A stretch of 37,065 nucleotides of DNA, from assembly GCA_002428015.1 (NCBI GenBank), contig DIZW01000031.1:24080-61144 (forward strand), written 5' to 3'. Source of the stretch: Oxalobacteraceae bacterium UBA6018. GTDB taxonomy: Bacteria > Pseudomonadota > Gammaproteobacteria > Burkholderiales > Burkholderiaceae_D. The notes under the pieces were generated by a model. It saw nothing but the letters and a program-made list of their open reading frames with translations. It did not search any database and was not told the DNA's origin. The position numbers and the translations under genes were made by a program. Within the stretch, counting starts at the first letter, position 1, and every line of letters begins with the position of its first letter. Shown piece by piece: positions 16,117 to 25,098 of this stretch.

Positions 16117-16929
16117 ATGCAAGACATCAACCAAGGGCCTCACCTCACCGCGCTCACGCCCAGCGAGCTGGCCGAGCTGGCGCAGGCGAAGCATTTGCTC
16201 GAACATCCCGGCTACGTCAGCCGAATGACCGACATGATCGGCATGCCGCTCGAGGCGGCCGTCAACGCCCTGCCGGCGGGCTGGAAAAAGCGCATCGCCG
16301 ACGTCACCAGCGCCTCGCTGAGTAAATGCCTGGGCGTGGCCACGGCCAGCCTGCGCGGCGGCGGAAGTGGCGCCGCCATGCCGCGCCTGCACAGCGCCGC
16401 GGTGGCCTTGACCGGCGCGGCCGGCGGCGTGTTCGGCCTGGCCGGGCTGGCCGTCGAACTGCCGGTGTCGACGGTGGTCATGCTGCGCTCGATCGCCGAC
16501 ATCGGCCGCGCCAACGGCGAAGACATCGGCTCCACCGAATCCCAGCTGGCCTGTCTGATGGTGTTCTCGCTGGGCGGCCCGACCAGCGCGGACGACGCTT
16601 CCGAGTCCGGCTACTACACCGCGCGCGTGGCCCTGTCCAAGGCGCTGGCGGAAGCCTCGGCCTACCTGTCGCGCCACCACGTCGCGCGCGAAAGCGCCCC
16701 CGCGATCGTGCGCCTGATCGCCATGATCGGCGCCCGCTTCAACGTCCAGGTGTCGCAGAAGGCGGCCGCCATGATGGTCCCGATTGTCGGCGCGGCCGGC
16801 GGCGCGCTGCTCAACACCCTGTTCATCAACCACTTCCAGGACATGGCGCGCGGCCACTTCACGGTGCGCCGCCTGGAGCGCCTGTACGACCCTGACACCG
16901 TCCGCGACGCCTACCGCGCCCTGCCCTGA
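16117..16929 (+). CDS. EcsC-family protein
   Basis: A 270-residue protein of the EcsC family, named after a Bacillus gene of unclear role next to an ABC transporter. The conserved pieces are LPAGWKKRIADVTSASLSKCL, a Gly/Ala-rich hydrophobic part (ALTGAAGGVFGLAGLAVELPVSTVVMLRSIADIGR) and a C-terminal LINTLFINHFQDMARGHFTVRRLE-like segment. The hydrophobic parts suggest membrane association. The ATG at 16117 is the best start; the frame is open far upstream but only as an antisense shadow of the SDR gene. The ribosome-binding site is weak. It ends 19 bases from the tssG stop, convergent. Confidence 0.85.
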   Translation: MQDINQGPHLTALTPSELAELAQAKHLLEHPGYVSRMTDMIGMPLEAAVNALPAGWKKRIADVTSASLSKCLGVATASLRGGGSGAAMPRLHSAAVALTGAAGGVFGLAGLAVELPVSTVVMLRSIADIGRANGEDIGSTESQLACLMVFSLGGPTSADDASESGYYTARVALSKALAEASAYLSRHHVARESAPAIVRLIAMIGARFNVQVSQKAAAMMVPIVGAAGGALLNTLFINHFQDMARGHFTVRRLERLYDPDTVRDAYRALP

Positions 16930-16948
16930 GCGCGCCGGCGCCGCCGCG

Positions 16949-18040
16949 TCACAAGGCGTGGATGTCGTAGCGCACGTCGCGCCGGTCGTCGCCCTGCGGC
17001 TGGGTCGCCAGGAAGGCATCCCAGCCCAGCCGGCCACCGCTGCGGCCACTGTCGAGCGTCAGGCCCTTCACCTCGGCCGCCAGCAGCACCACCTCGACCT
17101 CGTATTCGAGCACCACGCCGGTGAACATGGTGAGCAGGCTTTTCAAGGCGCGCGCGCCCTTCGCGCCCGGCAGGAAGCCCTCGAACTGGGCGCTGGTGAG
17201 CGGCCCGACCGCCAGCCGCAGGCGCCGGTCGCGCTGCCACACCCGCTCGCCGGCCATCGCGCCGGCGCCCAGCACCGTGTTGAACGATCCGAGCATGGTC
17301 TGCTGCTCGACCGGCACCTTGTACCAGCGTCCGACGAACTGCTCCACGCCGACCGGCACGCCGAAGTAGTCGGCCAGCACCCGCGCGATCTGGACCGCCG
17401 ACGCCGGCCGGTGCCGCAGCGCGGTGGCGAAGTGCGCGATCGATTCGTCGAGCACCTCGCCGCCGTCGGGCCCGGAGAGCCGGCGCCGTAGCGCGTCGTT
17501 ACCCACGCCCGCCAGGGCCAGCAGCAGCGGCAGGAAGGCGTCCTTGCCGTCGAGCTGGTACTTCAGTTCGAGCCGGTACTTGCGCCAGGCCTGGTAGAAC
17601 AGCGCCAGCGAGCGCGTCGAATAGGCGTCGAGGAAGGCGCGCGCGCCCGGGTCCTTGGCGAACACCCCATGGGCGGCGACGCGTTCGGTATAGTGCGCCG
17701 GCAGCGCACCCTGGGCGCCGAGCAGCCCCATGAAGGTCGGCGTCAGGCGCACGTACTTGAGCGTCGCCGAGCGCAGCGCGCCGCCCAGCGAGCGCGCGTC
17801 GCGCGCCAGCTCGCGCGGCTCGGTGTCGAGCGCCTCGATCTGGCATGAGGGGAAGCGCAGCGAAGTCGAATTCTGGAACCGCAAGAAGTTCGCCGCCACG
17901 CTGTCATCGGCCACGCCGTGGCGCTTGATCCACAGTTCGAGCAGACGCACCGCCTGGAAGTATTCGAAACGGTGCGGCTGCGCGAACAGGCGTTCGATTA
18001 CAGCAGGCTCAAATCGCCGCTGCGGGGCTTGAGTTTCAAT
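16949..18040 (-). CDS. tssG: type VI secretion baseplate protein TssG (ATT start)
   Basis: A 363-residue TssG (ImpH/VasB) protein, part of the TssEFGK baseplate wedge. The family pattern is clear: VIERLFAQPHRFEYFQAVRLLEL near the N-terminus, FRFQNSTSLRFPSCQI and TPTFMGLLGAQGALPAHYTE in the middle, and TSAQFEGFLPGAKG with a final VEVVLLAAEV. No ATG, GTG or TTG lies in frame near the start. The best initiator is ATT at 18040-18038, giving ETQAPQRRFEPAVIERLF, with GGAG (18051-18048) seven bases upstream. A later in-frame GTG would delete the conserved HRFEYFQA. The gene overlaps tssF by 43 bases and is last in this operon in the window. Confidence 0.9.
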   Translation of the reverse strand: METQAPQRRFEPAVIERLFAQPHRFEYFQAVRLLELWIKRHGVADDSVAANFLRFQNSTSLRFPSCQIEALDTEPRELARDARSLGGALRSATLKYVRLTPTFMGLLGAQGALPAHYTERVAAHGVFAKDPGARAFLDAYSTRSLALFYQAWRKYRLELKYQLDGKDAFLPLLLALAGVGNDALRRRLSGPDGGEVLDESIAHFATALRHRPASAVQIARVLADYFGVPVGVEQFVGRWYKVPVEQQTMLGSFNTVLGAGAMAGERVWQRDRRLRLAVGPLTSAQFEGFLPGAKGARALKSLLTMFTGVVLEYEVEVVLLAAEVKGLTLDSGRSGGRLGWDAFLATQPQGDDRRDVRYDIHAL

Positions 18041-19845
18041 AGCTCTTCTCCGTTCTTGTTCGAGACGATCACCAGCTGGGCGAAGCTGTTGGCATGCACG
18101 TACAGGCCCAGAAAGCGCTCGATGATGTGGGCGAACGCATGGATGCCGCTGCCGACGAAGGCATCCTCGTCGATCGCCAGGCGCACCTCGATTCCGCGCA
18201 CCAGGCAGGCGAACGGATTCCCCGGCAGCCAGGCGCTGGCCGGCCGGTGCGCAAGGCGGCCGATGCCGTCGATCTGGCGCTGCGAGGCGGCCGAACGCGG
18301 CAGGTCGTACAGCACGAGCATCTCGCGGAACGCCTCGACCCCGCCATCGCTGAGCGACAGGTGGTTCAGCGACAGTTGCGAAATGAGGCGCCATTGGGCG
18401 CCGCGCCCGCGCTCGAAGCGCTGCGGCGCGGTCGGCTTGCGCAACAGGACGATTCGCCCGATGCTCGCGCCGCCCGGCATGAACAGGTCGCCCTCCGGCT
18501 GGCCGTAGCTCAGCGTGGCCGGCAGGTCGCGGTTCGAGCAGGTCAGCTGCAGGCTGAGCGAATGGCTCTCCGCCTCGGCCGGGTCGAAGTCGATATCGAC
18601 GATCGAGATCTCGGCCTCGTAGCCGGGATTCTGCTCGGCGATCACGTCGTCGCGCCGCATCACCCAATAGTGTCCGTTGGCCGCCGCGTTCTCGCCATGG
18701 CGCAGCGAGTAGAACGGGCGGAAGTCCACCACCGCCTCGCCCTTGTCGCCGGTACGCACCAGCTGCACCGAATCGATCGCCAGCACCTCGTAGGCGTGGG
18801 CGCGGCGCGCGTCGGCCAGCACCGGGTAGGTGGCGCTGGCATGAGTCAGCTTGATCGGGTCGCCCGGCCTGCCGAACAGGTTCACCACCGGGGTGCATCC
18901 GAGCAGCAGGTTGTTGGTCGAGAGCGTGCCCAGCATGCGCGCGGTGTGTGAATCGCTGCGCATGCCCGACAGCGCCAGGTGCAGCGTGACCGTCCGGCAG
19001 CCGTCCGGCAGCGCGGCGCACAGGGCCTGCATGTCGACATCGATGAAATTGAACTTCTCGGGGAAGCAGAAGTACTCGGTCAGCAGCCGGTACGCCGTGT
19101 GCGAACGCGCCGAGAAGTCGATCAGGGCGTCGCTGTCGTCGAAGCCGGCGGCCGTGACCGGTGTGGCCGCCAGCACGACCCAGCGCCCCGTGGCGTCGCC
19201 TTCCGCATAGGCCGCGACGGTGCGCGTGAACAGCGCGTCGCGCAGCGCCGCGCAGAACGACGGCTCGCCGTCGATGAACAGGCGCAGCTTGCCCAGGCCG
19301 AGCGCGGCCAGCGGCACCTCGGCGGCGGTGTTGCACGCGAACGTCACGCTCACGCACGACGTGGCGCCTTGTTGCGGGCGCACCGCCTCGGGTGCATGGA
19401 CGATGGGCGAGAACCACGCGCGCGTGAGCGCGACCGGCGCCACGGTGACCGGATAGGTGGTGCGGAAGGTGCATTCGACGCCGTTCACCGCCTTGGTGTT
19501 TAGCTGGGTCCCGCGCGCGAGCACGCTGGCGGCGCTGGTCTGCGTGGCGCTGCACGCGAAGTCCATGCGCGCGATCGAACACGAGGGAAACGGGCGCAGG
19601 TAGTGCGGGTACAGGACCTCGAACAGGGCCGCCGTGAATTCCGGATAGTCGTCGTCCAGGCGCTTGGCGATGCGCGAATTGAGCAGCGCGAACGACTGGA
19701 TCATGCGCTCGATATGCGGGTCCTCGCACACCTCGCCGGATAGCAGGAGACGGCCGGCGATCTTCGGATAGCGTTCCGCGAACTCGCGCCCGTAGCGGCG
19801 CAGGAAGCCCAGTTCGCGTTCGTAATAGGGTAAAAGCTCGTCCAC
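17998..19845 (-). CDS. tssF: type VI secretion baseplate protein TssF
   Basis: A 615-residue TssF (ImpG/VasA) protein, a baseplate component. The family N-terminus is plain: DELLPYYERELGFLRRYGREFAERYPKIAGRL, followed by DPHIERMIQSFALLNSRIAKRLDDDYPEFT and LYPHYLRPFPSCSI. It starts with GTG; AAAGG lies six bases upstream and no nearby ATG gives this N-terminus. The start is two bases after the tssE stop, so translation is probably coupled. Length is close to the usual 580-620. Confidence 0.93.
   Translation of the reverse strand: MDELLPYYERELGFLRRYGREFAERYPKIAGRLLLSGEVCEDPHIERMIQSFALLNSRIAKRLDDDYPEFTAALFEVLYPHYLRPFPSCSIARMDFACSATQTSAASVLARGTQLNTKAVNGVECTFRTTYPVTVAPVALTRAWFSPIVHAPEAVRPQQGATSCVSVTFACNTAAEVPLAALGLGKLRLFIDGEPSFCAALRDALFTRTVAAYAEGDATGRWVVLAATPVTAAGFDDSDALIDFSARSHTAYRLLTEYFCFPEKFNFIDVDMQALCAALPDGCRTVTLHLALSGMRSDSHTARMLGTLSTNNLLLGCTPVVNLFGRPGDPIKLTHASATYPVLADARRAHAYEVLAIDSVQLVRTGDKGEAVVDFRPFYSLRHGENAAANGHYWVMRRDDVIAEQNPGYEAEISIVDIDFDPAEAESHSLSLQLTCSNRDLPATLSYGQPEGDLFMPGGASIGRIVLLRKPTAPQRFERGRGAQWRLISQLSLNHLSLSDGGVEAFREMLVLYDLPRSAASQRQIDGIGRLAHRPASAWLPGNPFACLVRGIEVRLAIDEDAFVGSGIHAFAHIIERFLGLYVHANSFAQLVIVSNKNGEELLKLKPRSGDLSLL
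18038..18051 (-). promoter_or_regulatory. ribosome-binding site deciding the unusual tssG start
   Basis: On minus, GGAG at 18051-18048 stands seven bases before an ATT codon at 18040-18038. This is ideal spacing, and the ATT begins exactly where TssG proteins normally begin. It lies within the tssF coding region. Confidence 0.55.
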
Positions 19846-19847
19846 GG

Positions 19848-20339
19848 TCAGCCTTTCGAGGGCAGGCGCCGGCGCGCCTTGCTGATGGTGTAATGCAGGC
19901 TCGATGGCTGCAGGTTGGCGTCGAAACTGACCGCTTCCTGATCGGCGCTCAGGGTCAGCGTCGCGCTGATCGAAAACGTGATGCTGTTGATCGCGTCCTC
20001 GCGCACATCCAGCGAGGCGCTCACTTCCTTCAGGCGCGGCTCGTGGCGCTCGATCGCCAGCACCAGGCAGGCGCAGATATGGGCGCGGTCGTCATGACTG
20101 GACAGCGACAGCCCCGCGAAGTCCGGCAGGCCGTAGGTGACGAGCGACGTGGCGCATTCCGGGAACAGCTTCATCAGCGGCTCGTCGATCACGGTGCGCG
20201 TGTTGAGCAGCGCTTCCAGGTCGCGCGCCACCGCGTCCTTCAGGTCCTCCATCGACATCTGCGCCACCGTGCCGCTGGTGGCGCCGCGCACCGGCACGTC
20301 CATCAGGCGGTCGAACAATCCGGGCGTCCTGGTTTTCAT
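19848..20339 (-). CDS. tssE: type VI secretion baseplate protein TssE (gp25-like)
   Basis: A 163-residue TssE protein of the gp25-like family, which nucleates sheath assembly on the baseplate. Typical segments: PGLFDRLMD near the start, DLEALLNTR (as in RDLEALLNTRT), VTYGLPDFAGLSLSSHDD and HEPRLKEVSASL. It starts 12 bases after the tssC stop; the ribosome-binding site is weak, so it may depend on coupling to tssC. In most T6SS clusters hcp lies between tssC and tssE; here it does not. Confidence 0.92.
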   Translation of the reverse strand: MKTRTPGLFDRLMDVPVRGATSGTVAQMSMEDLKDAVARDLEALLNTRTVIDEPLMKLFPECATSLVTYGLPDFAGLSLSSHDDRAHICACLVLAIERHEPRLKEVSASLDVREDAINSITFSISATLTLSADQEAVSFDANLQPSSLHYTISKARRRLPSKG

Positions 20340-20351
20340 CGGCGTTCACGC

Positions 20352-21794
20352 TCAAGTCTTGGAGGGCGCGGGCAGGTCGGCCACGAGCCGCAGCGACACC
20401 GACAATTCGTCGAGCTGAAAGTGCGGACGCAGGAAGGCCACCGCCCGGTACACACCCGCGCGTCCCGCCACCTCGCTCACATGCACCGCCGCCTCGCGCA
20501 GCGGGAACTGGGCCTTCTGCTCCTGGGTGGCGTCGTCGTCGAGCAGGACGTAGCGCGTCACCCAGCGGTTCAGAAAATCCTCAACTTCGGAGGCGGCCAC
20601 GAAGCTGCCGATTTTGTCGCGCATCATGACCTTCATGTAATGCGCGATGCGCGACACCGCGAAGATGTACTGCAGCTGGGCCGACAGCACCGCATTCGCA
20701 TTGGCGGCGTCGGAATGGTATTTCTTCGCGTGCTGAGCCGACTGGGCGCCGAAGAATGCGGCGTAATCGGTGTGCTTGCAGTAGACCAGCGAGATGAAGC
20801 CCAGGTCCGACAGCTCCTTCTCGCGGCGGTCGGTGATGGCCACCTCGGTCGGGCACTTGAGCGCGACCATGCCCTCCCCTGTGTGGAAGGAGTGAACCGG
20901 CAGGTCGTCCACCAGCCCGCCCCCTTCCACGCCGCGGATCGCCGCGCACCAGCCGAAGTCCGCGAACGCCTCCATCACCCGCGCCCCGAACGCGTAGGCG
21001 GCGTTACACCACAGGTAGTTGCGCGCGTCGGGGCCGTCGACATCCTCGACAAAGTGGAAGCCCTCGCAGGTGGCGCCGTCGGCCGGGTGAAACGGCAGGC
21101 GTCCCAGGAAGCGCGGCAGCGTCAGCCCGACGTAGCGCGCATCCTCCGAATCGCGAAAGCTCTTCCACTTGACGTAATCGGCAGTGTCGAACACCTTGGC
21201 CAACTCGCGCGGCAAGCCCAGATCGCCGTAGCTTTCGAGGCCGAACATGTCAGGCGCCGCCGCGCTGATGAAGGGCGCGTGGGCCGCCGCCGCCACGTGC
21301 GACATCTGTTCGAGCAGGTAGATGTCGCCCGGCTGCCGGGTGAGCTGGAAGTCGCCGATCAGGGCGCCAAACGGCGCGCCGCCGAAGGTGCCGAATTCCT
21401 CCTCGTAGACCTTCCTGAACATGCTGCTCTGGTCGAATTCAAGCGCGCTTTGAAAGTCGCGCACCAGCTCAGTCTTGGACGCGTTCAGCAGGCGCACGCT
21501 GACGTTGTGGCCCTGCGCGCCATGGCCGACCAGGTAATGCAGGCCGGTCCAGCTGCCCTCGAGCTGCTGGAACTTCGGCGCGTGCATCACCACCGATAGC
21601 TGCGCGGAGATCATCGCGTCCAGCTCGGCCATGCGCGCGTCGATACTGGCGATCAGCCGGCGCGGCCCGCCCGCGCTGGCCCGTTCGGCCTGCGCCATCA
21701 GCGCGGCCACCAGATCCTGGGCCCGCTCGCTGTCCTCCACGATCTGGTCGAGCAGCGCCATGCTGTCCTCGGGCGCGGCGGCGACGGTGTCCAT
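20352..21794 (-). CDS. tssC: type VI secretion sheath large subunit TssC
   Basis: A 480-residue TssC (VipB/ImpC) protein, which builds the contractile sheath with TssB. Recognisable segments: MISAQLSVVMHAPKFQQLEGSW, FDQSSMFRKVYEEEFGTFGGAPFGALIGDF, LLEQMSHVAAAAHAPF, and a C-terminal CKHTDYAAFFGAQSAQHAKKY followed by FAVSRIAHYMKVMMRDKIGSF. The ATG at 21794 was chosen because it follows the tssB stop by four bases and has GGAGGG upstream; the frame is open to 22046, but that part overlaps tssB in another frame. Confidence 0.95.
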   Translation of the reverse strand: MDTVAAAPEDSMALLDQIVEDSERAQDLVAALMAQAERASAGGPRRLIASIDARMAELDAMISAQLSVVMHAPKFQQLEGSWTGLHYLVGHGAQGHNVSVRLLNASKTELVRDFQSALEFDQSSMFRKVYEEEFGTFGGAPFGALIGDFQLTRQPGDIYLLEQMSHVAAAAHAPFISAAAPDMFGLESYGDLGLPRELAKVFDTADYVKWKSFRDSEDARYVGLTLPRFLGRLPFHPADGATCEGFHFVEDVDGPDARNYLWCNAAYAFGARVMEAFADFGWCAAIRGVEGGGLVDDLPVHSFHTGEGMVALKCPTEVAITDRREKELSDLGFISLVYCKHTDYAAFFGAQSAQHAKKYHSDAANANAVLSAQLQYIFAVSRIAHYMKVMMRDKIGSFVAASEVEDFLNRWVTRYVLLDDDATQEQKAQFPLREAAVHVSEVAGRAGVYRAVAFLRPHFQLDELSVSLRLVADLPAPSKT

Positions 21795-21798
21795 GGCC

Positions 21799-22239
21799 TC
21801 AGCCCTCCTCGATGCCGGCCTGCCTGGCCAGCGCGCATCGCAGGTCGGCCAGGCGGTTACGCGCGTCAAGCAGTTTGCGCAGCGGTTCGACCTGGGCCAG
21901 CACCGTCTCGGGCCGAAAATCGCGCAACGCGCCGAAGCGCAGATCGACCTTGAAGGTTGTCGCGTCGCCGGCCAGCAGATTGGGCACCGCGTAGGTCGCG
22001 CGCGGCGCCATGGCGGCCATGACGTCGTCGAAATTGTCCAGGCCAACGGCGACGAATGTGCGCTCCTTGAGCTTCTTTTTATCGACCTCGGCGTCGCCCG
22101 CGAAATCGCCGACCACGCCCATCACGAAGGGCAGCTCGCGCGCTTCGACGTCGCCGCCGACCTCCACGTCGTAAGTCATCTGGACGCGCGGGGCGCGGAG
22201 CTTCTGCGGACGCTTGCGGCCACGGCTGCTGATGTGCAT
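21799..22239 (-). CDS. tssB: type VI secretion sheath small subunit TssB
   Basis: A 146-residue TssB (VipA/ImpB) protein, partner of TssC in the sheath. It has RAPRVQMTYDVEVGGDVEARELPFVMGVVGDFAG and KKKLKERTFVAVGLDNFDDVMAAMAPR, both diagnostic. AAGGAG seven bases before the ATG at 22239 fixes the start; the frame is open to 22350 without support. It is somewhat shorter than the usual 160-170 residues. It is first in the minus-strand operon, divergent from tssK with about 215 bases between. Confidence 0.94.
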   Translation of the reverse strand: MHISSRGRKRPQKLRAPRVQMTYDVEVGGDVEARELPFVMGVVGDFAGDAEVDKKKLKERTFVAVGLDNFDDVMAAMAPRATYAVPNLLAGDATTFKVDLRFGALRDFRPETVLAQVEPLRKLLDARNRLADLRCALARQAGIEEG

Positions 22240-22454
22240 GAGCGCTCTCCTTGAATGGGCTTGGTGCGGCGGGCAAGGGCAAGCATGCCGCCGGTAAATT
22301 CCGCTCAATTCTAGGCCGCAATCTTTCGCCGGATTTCCAGAGTGCTGCAAGATTGACGGAGATCAAATTGTCGCCAATCGACGGCAAAATCCGGACGAGA
22401 CTGTTTAATCTGACTGTGCGGAAATAGGGCTCGCCGAGCCGAAAGGATGTGCAG

Positions 22455-23795
22455 ATGACAAGCAAAGTTCTTTGGGGCGAAGGATTGTTCTTGCGGCCCC
22501 AACATTTCCAGCAACAAGACCAGTATCACGAGCACCGCCTCAATGACTGCATCGGCGCGCTGCATCCGTTCGCCTTCGGCGTGCTCAAGTTCGACATCGA
22601 CAGCGACGCGCTCGCCAACAACACCCTGCGCGTGACGGAATTGGCGGTCCGGTTCCAGGATGGTGAAACGATAGATGCGCCCGGCACGGACGCGCTGCCC
22701 GCGCCGGTTGATCTGGCTCAACTGCAGCCGTCCCAGCAAACGGTCACGTATTACGCCGCCCTGCCCGCCTTCAAGGCCTTCGGGGCCAACTTCAACCAGT
22801 CCGCCCAGAACGCCAATGTCGCCCGCTTTGTGCAGGACAACCGCGACACGCCCGACCTGTACACCAACGCCGCGCAAGCCCAGCTGGCCTTCCTGAAAAA
22901 GGACATGCGGCTCGTCTCCGAGCTCGACCCGCGCGACTCGTACACCTGCTTTCCGCTGCTGCGCCTGCGTCGCGCCGGTGCCGGCGGCTTCGAACAGGAC
23001 CCCGCGTTCGTGCCGCCCAGCTTGTCGATCAAGAGTTCGCCGGTGCTGATGGCCCAGCTGCGGCGTTTGGTGGACGCGCTGCAGGCCAAGGTCAGCGCGC
23101 TGTACGGCCACCACCGCGAACCGAGCAGCAACGTGATCGAATACCGCTCCGGCGACATGTCCTCGTTCTGGCTGCTGCATACCGCCAGTAGCACCTACGC
23201 GACGATGATGCACTACCTTCATCACCCGTCGCTGCATCCCGAGCGCCTGTACGAACAGCTCCTCGGCGCGGCCGGCGCCCTCATGACGTTCTCGAAGAGC
23301 TGGAACCTGTCTGACCTGCAGCCCTACCAGCATGCCGACCCCGGGCCCGCCTTCGCCCAGCTTCACCTGATCATCCGCGAACTGCTCGACACCGTGATCT
23401 CATCCAAGTACTTCGCCATCGCGCTGGCTGAAGTCAAGCCGTCCTACCACCACGGCAAGCTCGACTCCGAAAAGATCGACGACAAGACCGCCTTCTACCT
23501 CGCCGTATCGGCCGCTATGCCGGTGATTGAACTGGTGGAGGTGGTGCCGCTACGCTTCAAGGTCGGCGCGCCGGACGACGTCGACAAGTTCGTCCTCGCG
23601 GCGATGCCCGGGGTGAGATTGCAGCACGCGCCCCAGGTGCCCGCCGCGGTACCGGTGCGGCCCGACACCTGCTACTTCACCATCGAGGCGAAGGGGCAGA
23701 TGTACGAGCGCATGCTGCAGGCGAAATCGATCTCGATCTACGCGCCGGCGGGTATGCAGGAGCTCAAGCTCAATCTGGTCGCCGTGACGCCGTGA
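22455..23795 (+). CDS. tssK: type VI secretion baseplate protein TssK
   Basis: A 446-residue TssK (ImpJ/VasE) protein, the trimer that links the baseplate to the membrane complex. The N-terminus KVLWGEGLFLRPQHFQQQDQYHE is diagnostic; KVLPSY-like parts (AEVKPSYHHGKLD) and the C-terminal IEAKGQMYERMLQAKSISIYAPAGM also fit. ATG 22455 is preferred to the in-frame GTG at 22449 because AAAGG then has eight-base spacing. It is divergent from tssB. Its membrane partners TssL and TssM, which usually follow it, are missing: the next gene is an unrelated one on the other strand. Confidence 0.94.
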   Translation: MTSKVLWGEGLFLRPQHFQQQDQYHEHRLNDCIGALHPFAFGVLKFDIDSDALANNTLRVTELAVRFQDGETIDAPGTDALPAPVDLAQLQPSQQTVTYYAALPAFKAFGANFNQSAQNANVARFVQDNRDTPDLYTNAAQAQLAFLKKDMRLVSELDPRDSYTCFPLLRLRRAGAGGFEQDPAFVPPSLSIKSSPVLMAQLRRLVDALQAKVSALYGHHREPSSNVIEYRSGDMSSFWLLHTASSTYATMMHYLHHPSLHPERLYEQLLGAAGALMTFSKSWNLSDLQPYQHADPGPAFAQLHLIIRELLDTVISSKYFAIALAEVKPSYHHGKLDSEKIDDKTAFYLAVSAAMPVIELVEVVPLRFKVGAPDDVDKFVLAAMPGVRLQHAPQVPAAVPVRPDTCYFTIEAKGQMYERMLQAKSISIYAPAGMQELKLNLVAVTP

Positions 23796-23869
23796 GCTGA
23801 GCGCAGATGATCTCCGGATTGGGGATTGCGCTATGTCGGGTGGCATTCAATACCAGGCCAGCTAACGAA

Positions 23870-24112
23870 TCATCCGGCGCTAACCTCGATCTGCTTAAGC
23901 CGCTGGCCCATGATGCCCCACACACGCTGCTGGCCATCGGAATGGCCGCACAGCGCCCAGCCGGTGCCGATCTTCTCGACGCGCACTTCGGCGCCGATTT
24001 CGGCGGCCAGCTTTTCGGCCCACATACCGGCGGAGCCCTTCCCTTTGAACAGTTCATTGCCTTCATAAACCACGGTGGCATCGAACACCGGTGCTGCAAA
24101 TACGGTTGCCAT
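23870..24112 (-). CDS. 80-residue protein of unknown function
   Basis: A small soluble protein with no signal peptide and no family I recognise. It reads as a compact alpha/beta domain (VFDATVVYEGNELFKGKGSAG, then AEKLAAEIGAEVRVEKIGTGWALCGHSDGQQRVWGIMGQRL). GGAG five bases before the ATG at 24112 supports it strongly; the frame is open further upstream only as non-coding sequence and into the GST gene. It lies 56 bases after the GST gene and probably shares its transcript. It ends 74 bases from tssK, convergent; any T6SS link is unproven. Confidence 0.65.
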   Translation of the reverse strand: MATVFAAPVFDATVVYEGNELFKGKGSAGMWAEKLAAEIGAEVRVEKIGTGWALCGHSDGQQRVWGIMGQRLKQIEVSAG

Positions 24113-24168
24113 TGCTTCTCCTACTCCTCTAAAACATGGCGAAGCCGGCTGGCTCCGCCAAAACAAAA

Positions 24169-24876
24169 CTAACTGCTGCGGCCGGGGATCGTCAACCCCT
24201 TGGCCACCGCCGGCCGCGCCAGGAAGGCGTCCAGCGTCCGCGTTACGTTGGGATAGTCGCTGATGCCCACCAGGTCGCCGGCCTCGTAGAAACCGGTCAG
24301 GTTGCGCACCCACGGGAAGGTCGCGATATCGGCAATCGTATACTCGTCGCCCATGATCCAGTCGCGTCCCTCAAGCCGCTCATTGAGCACCTTGAGCAGG
24401 CGCCTGGTCTCGGCAACGTAGCGGTCGCGCGGGCGCTTGTCTTCGTAATCCTTGCCGGCGAACTTATTGAAAAATCCGACCTGGCCGAACATTGGCCCGA
24501 TGCCGCCCATCTGGAACATCAGCCATTGTATCGTTTCGTAGCGCCGGCCCGCGTCCGCTGGCAGGAACCGGCCGGTCTTCTCGGCCAGATAGATCAGGAT
24601 CGCGCCCGATTCGAACAGCGGCAGCGCCTTCCCATCCGGGCCGTTGGGATCGATGATGGCCGGGATCTTGTTGTTGGGATTGAGCGACGTGAACTCAGGC
24701 GTCAACTGGTCGTTGGTGTCGAAACTGACCAGGTGCGGCTCGTAGGCCAGTCCTGTTTCCTCCAGCATGATCGATGCCTTGACGCCGTTCGGGGTGGGCA
24801 GCGAGTACAGCTGCACACGGTCCGGATGCTGGGCCGGCCATTTCTTCGTGATCGGAAAAACGGATAAGTCGCTCAT
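24169..24876 (-). CDS. glutathione S-transferase, YghU/YfcG-like
   Basis: A 235-residue cytoplasmic protein of the Nu-class GST group (YfcG/YghU), which act as glutathione-dependent disulfide-bond reductases and peroxidases. The N-terminal thioredoxin-like domain has VQLYSLPTPNGVKASIMLEE (the TPNGxK motif typical of this group) and the cis-Pro segment NKIPAIID. FESGAILIYLAEKTG follows. The C-terminal helical domain has MFGQVGFFNKFA and DWIMGDEYTIADIATFPWV. The start at 24876 gives the usual N-terminus; the upstream extension to 24954 has no support. The gene is divergent from the lipoprotein gene 222 bases away. Confidence 0.88.
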   Translation of the reverse strand: MSDLSVFPITKKWPAQHPDRVQLYSLPTPNGVKASIMLEETGLAYEPHLVSFDTNDQLTPEFTSLNPNNKIPAIIDPNGPDGKALPLFESGAILIYLAEKTGRFLPADAGRRYETIQWLMFQMGGIGPMFGQVGFFNKFAGKDYEDKRPRDRYVAETRRLLKVLNERLEGRDWIMGDEYTIADIATFPWVRNLTGFYEAGDLVGISDYPNVTRTLDAFLARPAVAKGLTIPGRSS

Positions 24877-25098
24877 GGTGCTCGCTTTCGAAAAGTCGTC
24901 GGCGCAAACGATGGCCGGTGGTTTGCATGGGAACTGGATCGACAAGTTTACCACCGCGTCTTCAATCGCGGCGGGCTATGCGCCCACGCTGTGTACCTCG
25001 GCCTGGGAATGTCGTAAGCACGTCATATTCCATCAGTAGACTGGACCGGCCTTCACGAAATTTGCGGTTCTGGTCATCTCACTCTTTGAGGAAAAAAA

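Noticed and set aside
18041..19729. upstream part of the 926-residue tssG frame
   Set aside because: Shadow of tssF; Arg/Ala-rich. The tssG protein begins near 18040.
21795..22046. upstream part of the tssC frame
   Set aside because: Overlaps tssB in another frame; Trp/Arg/Cys-rich and unlike TssC.
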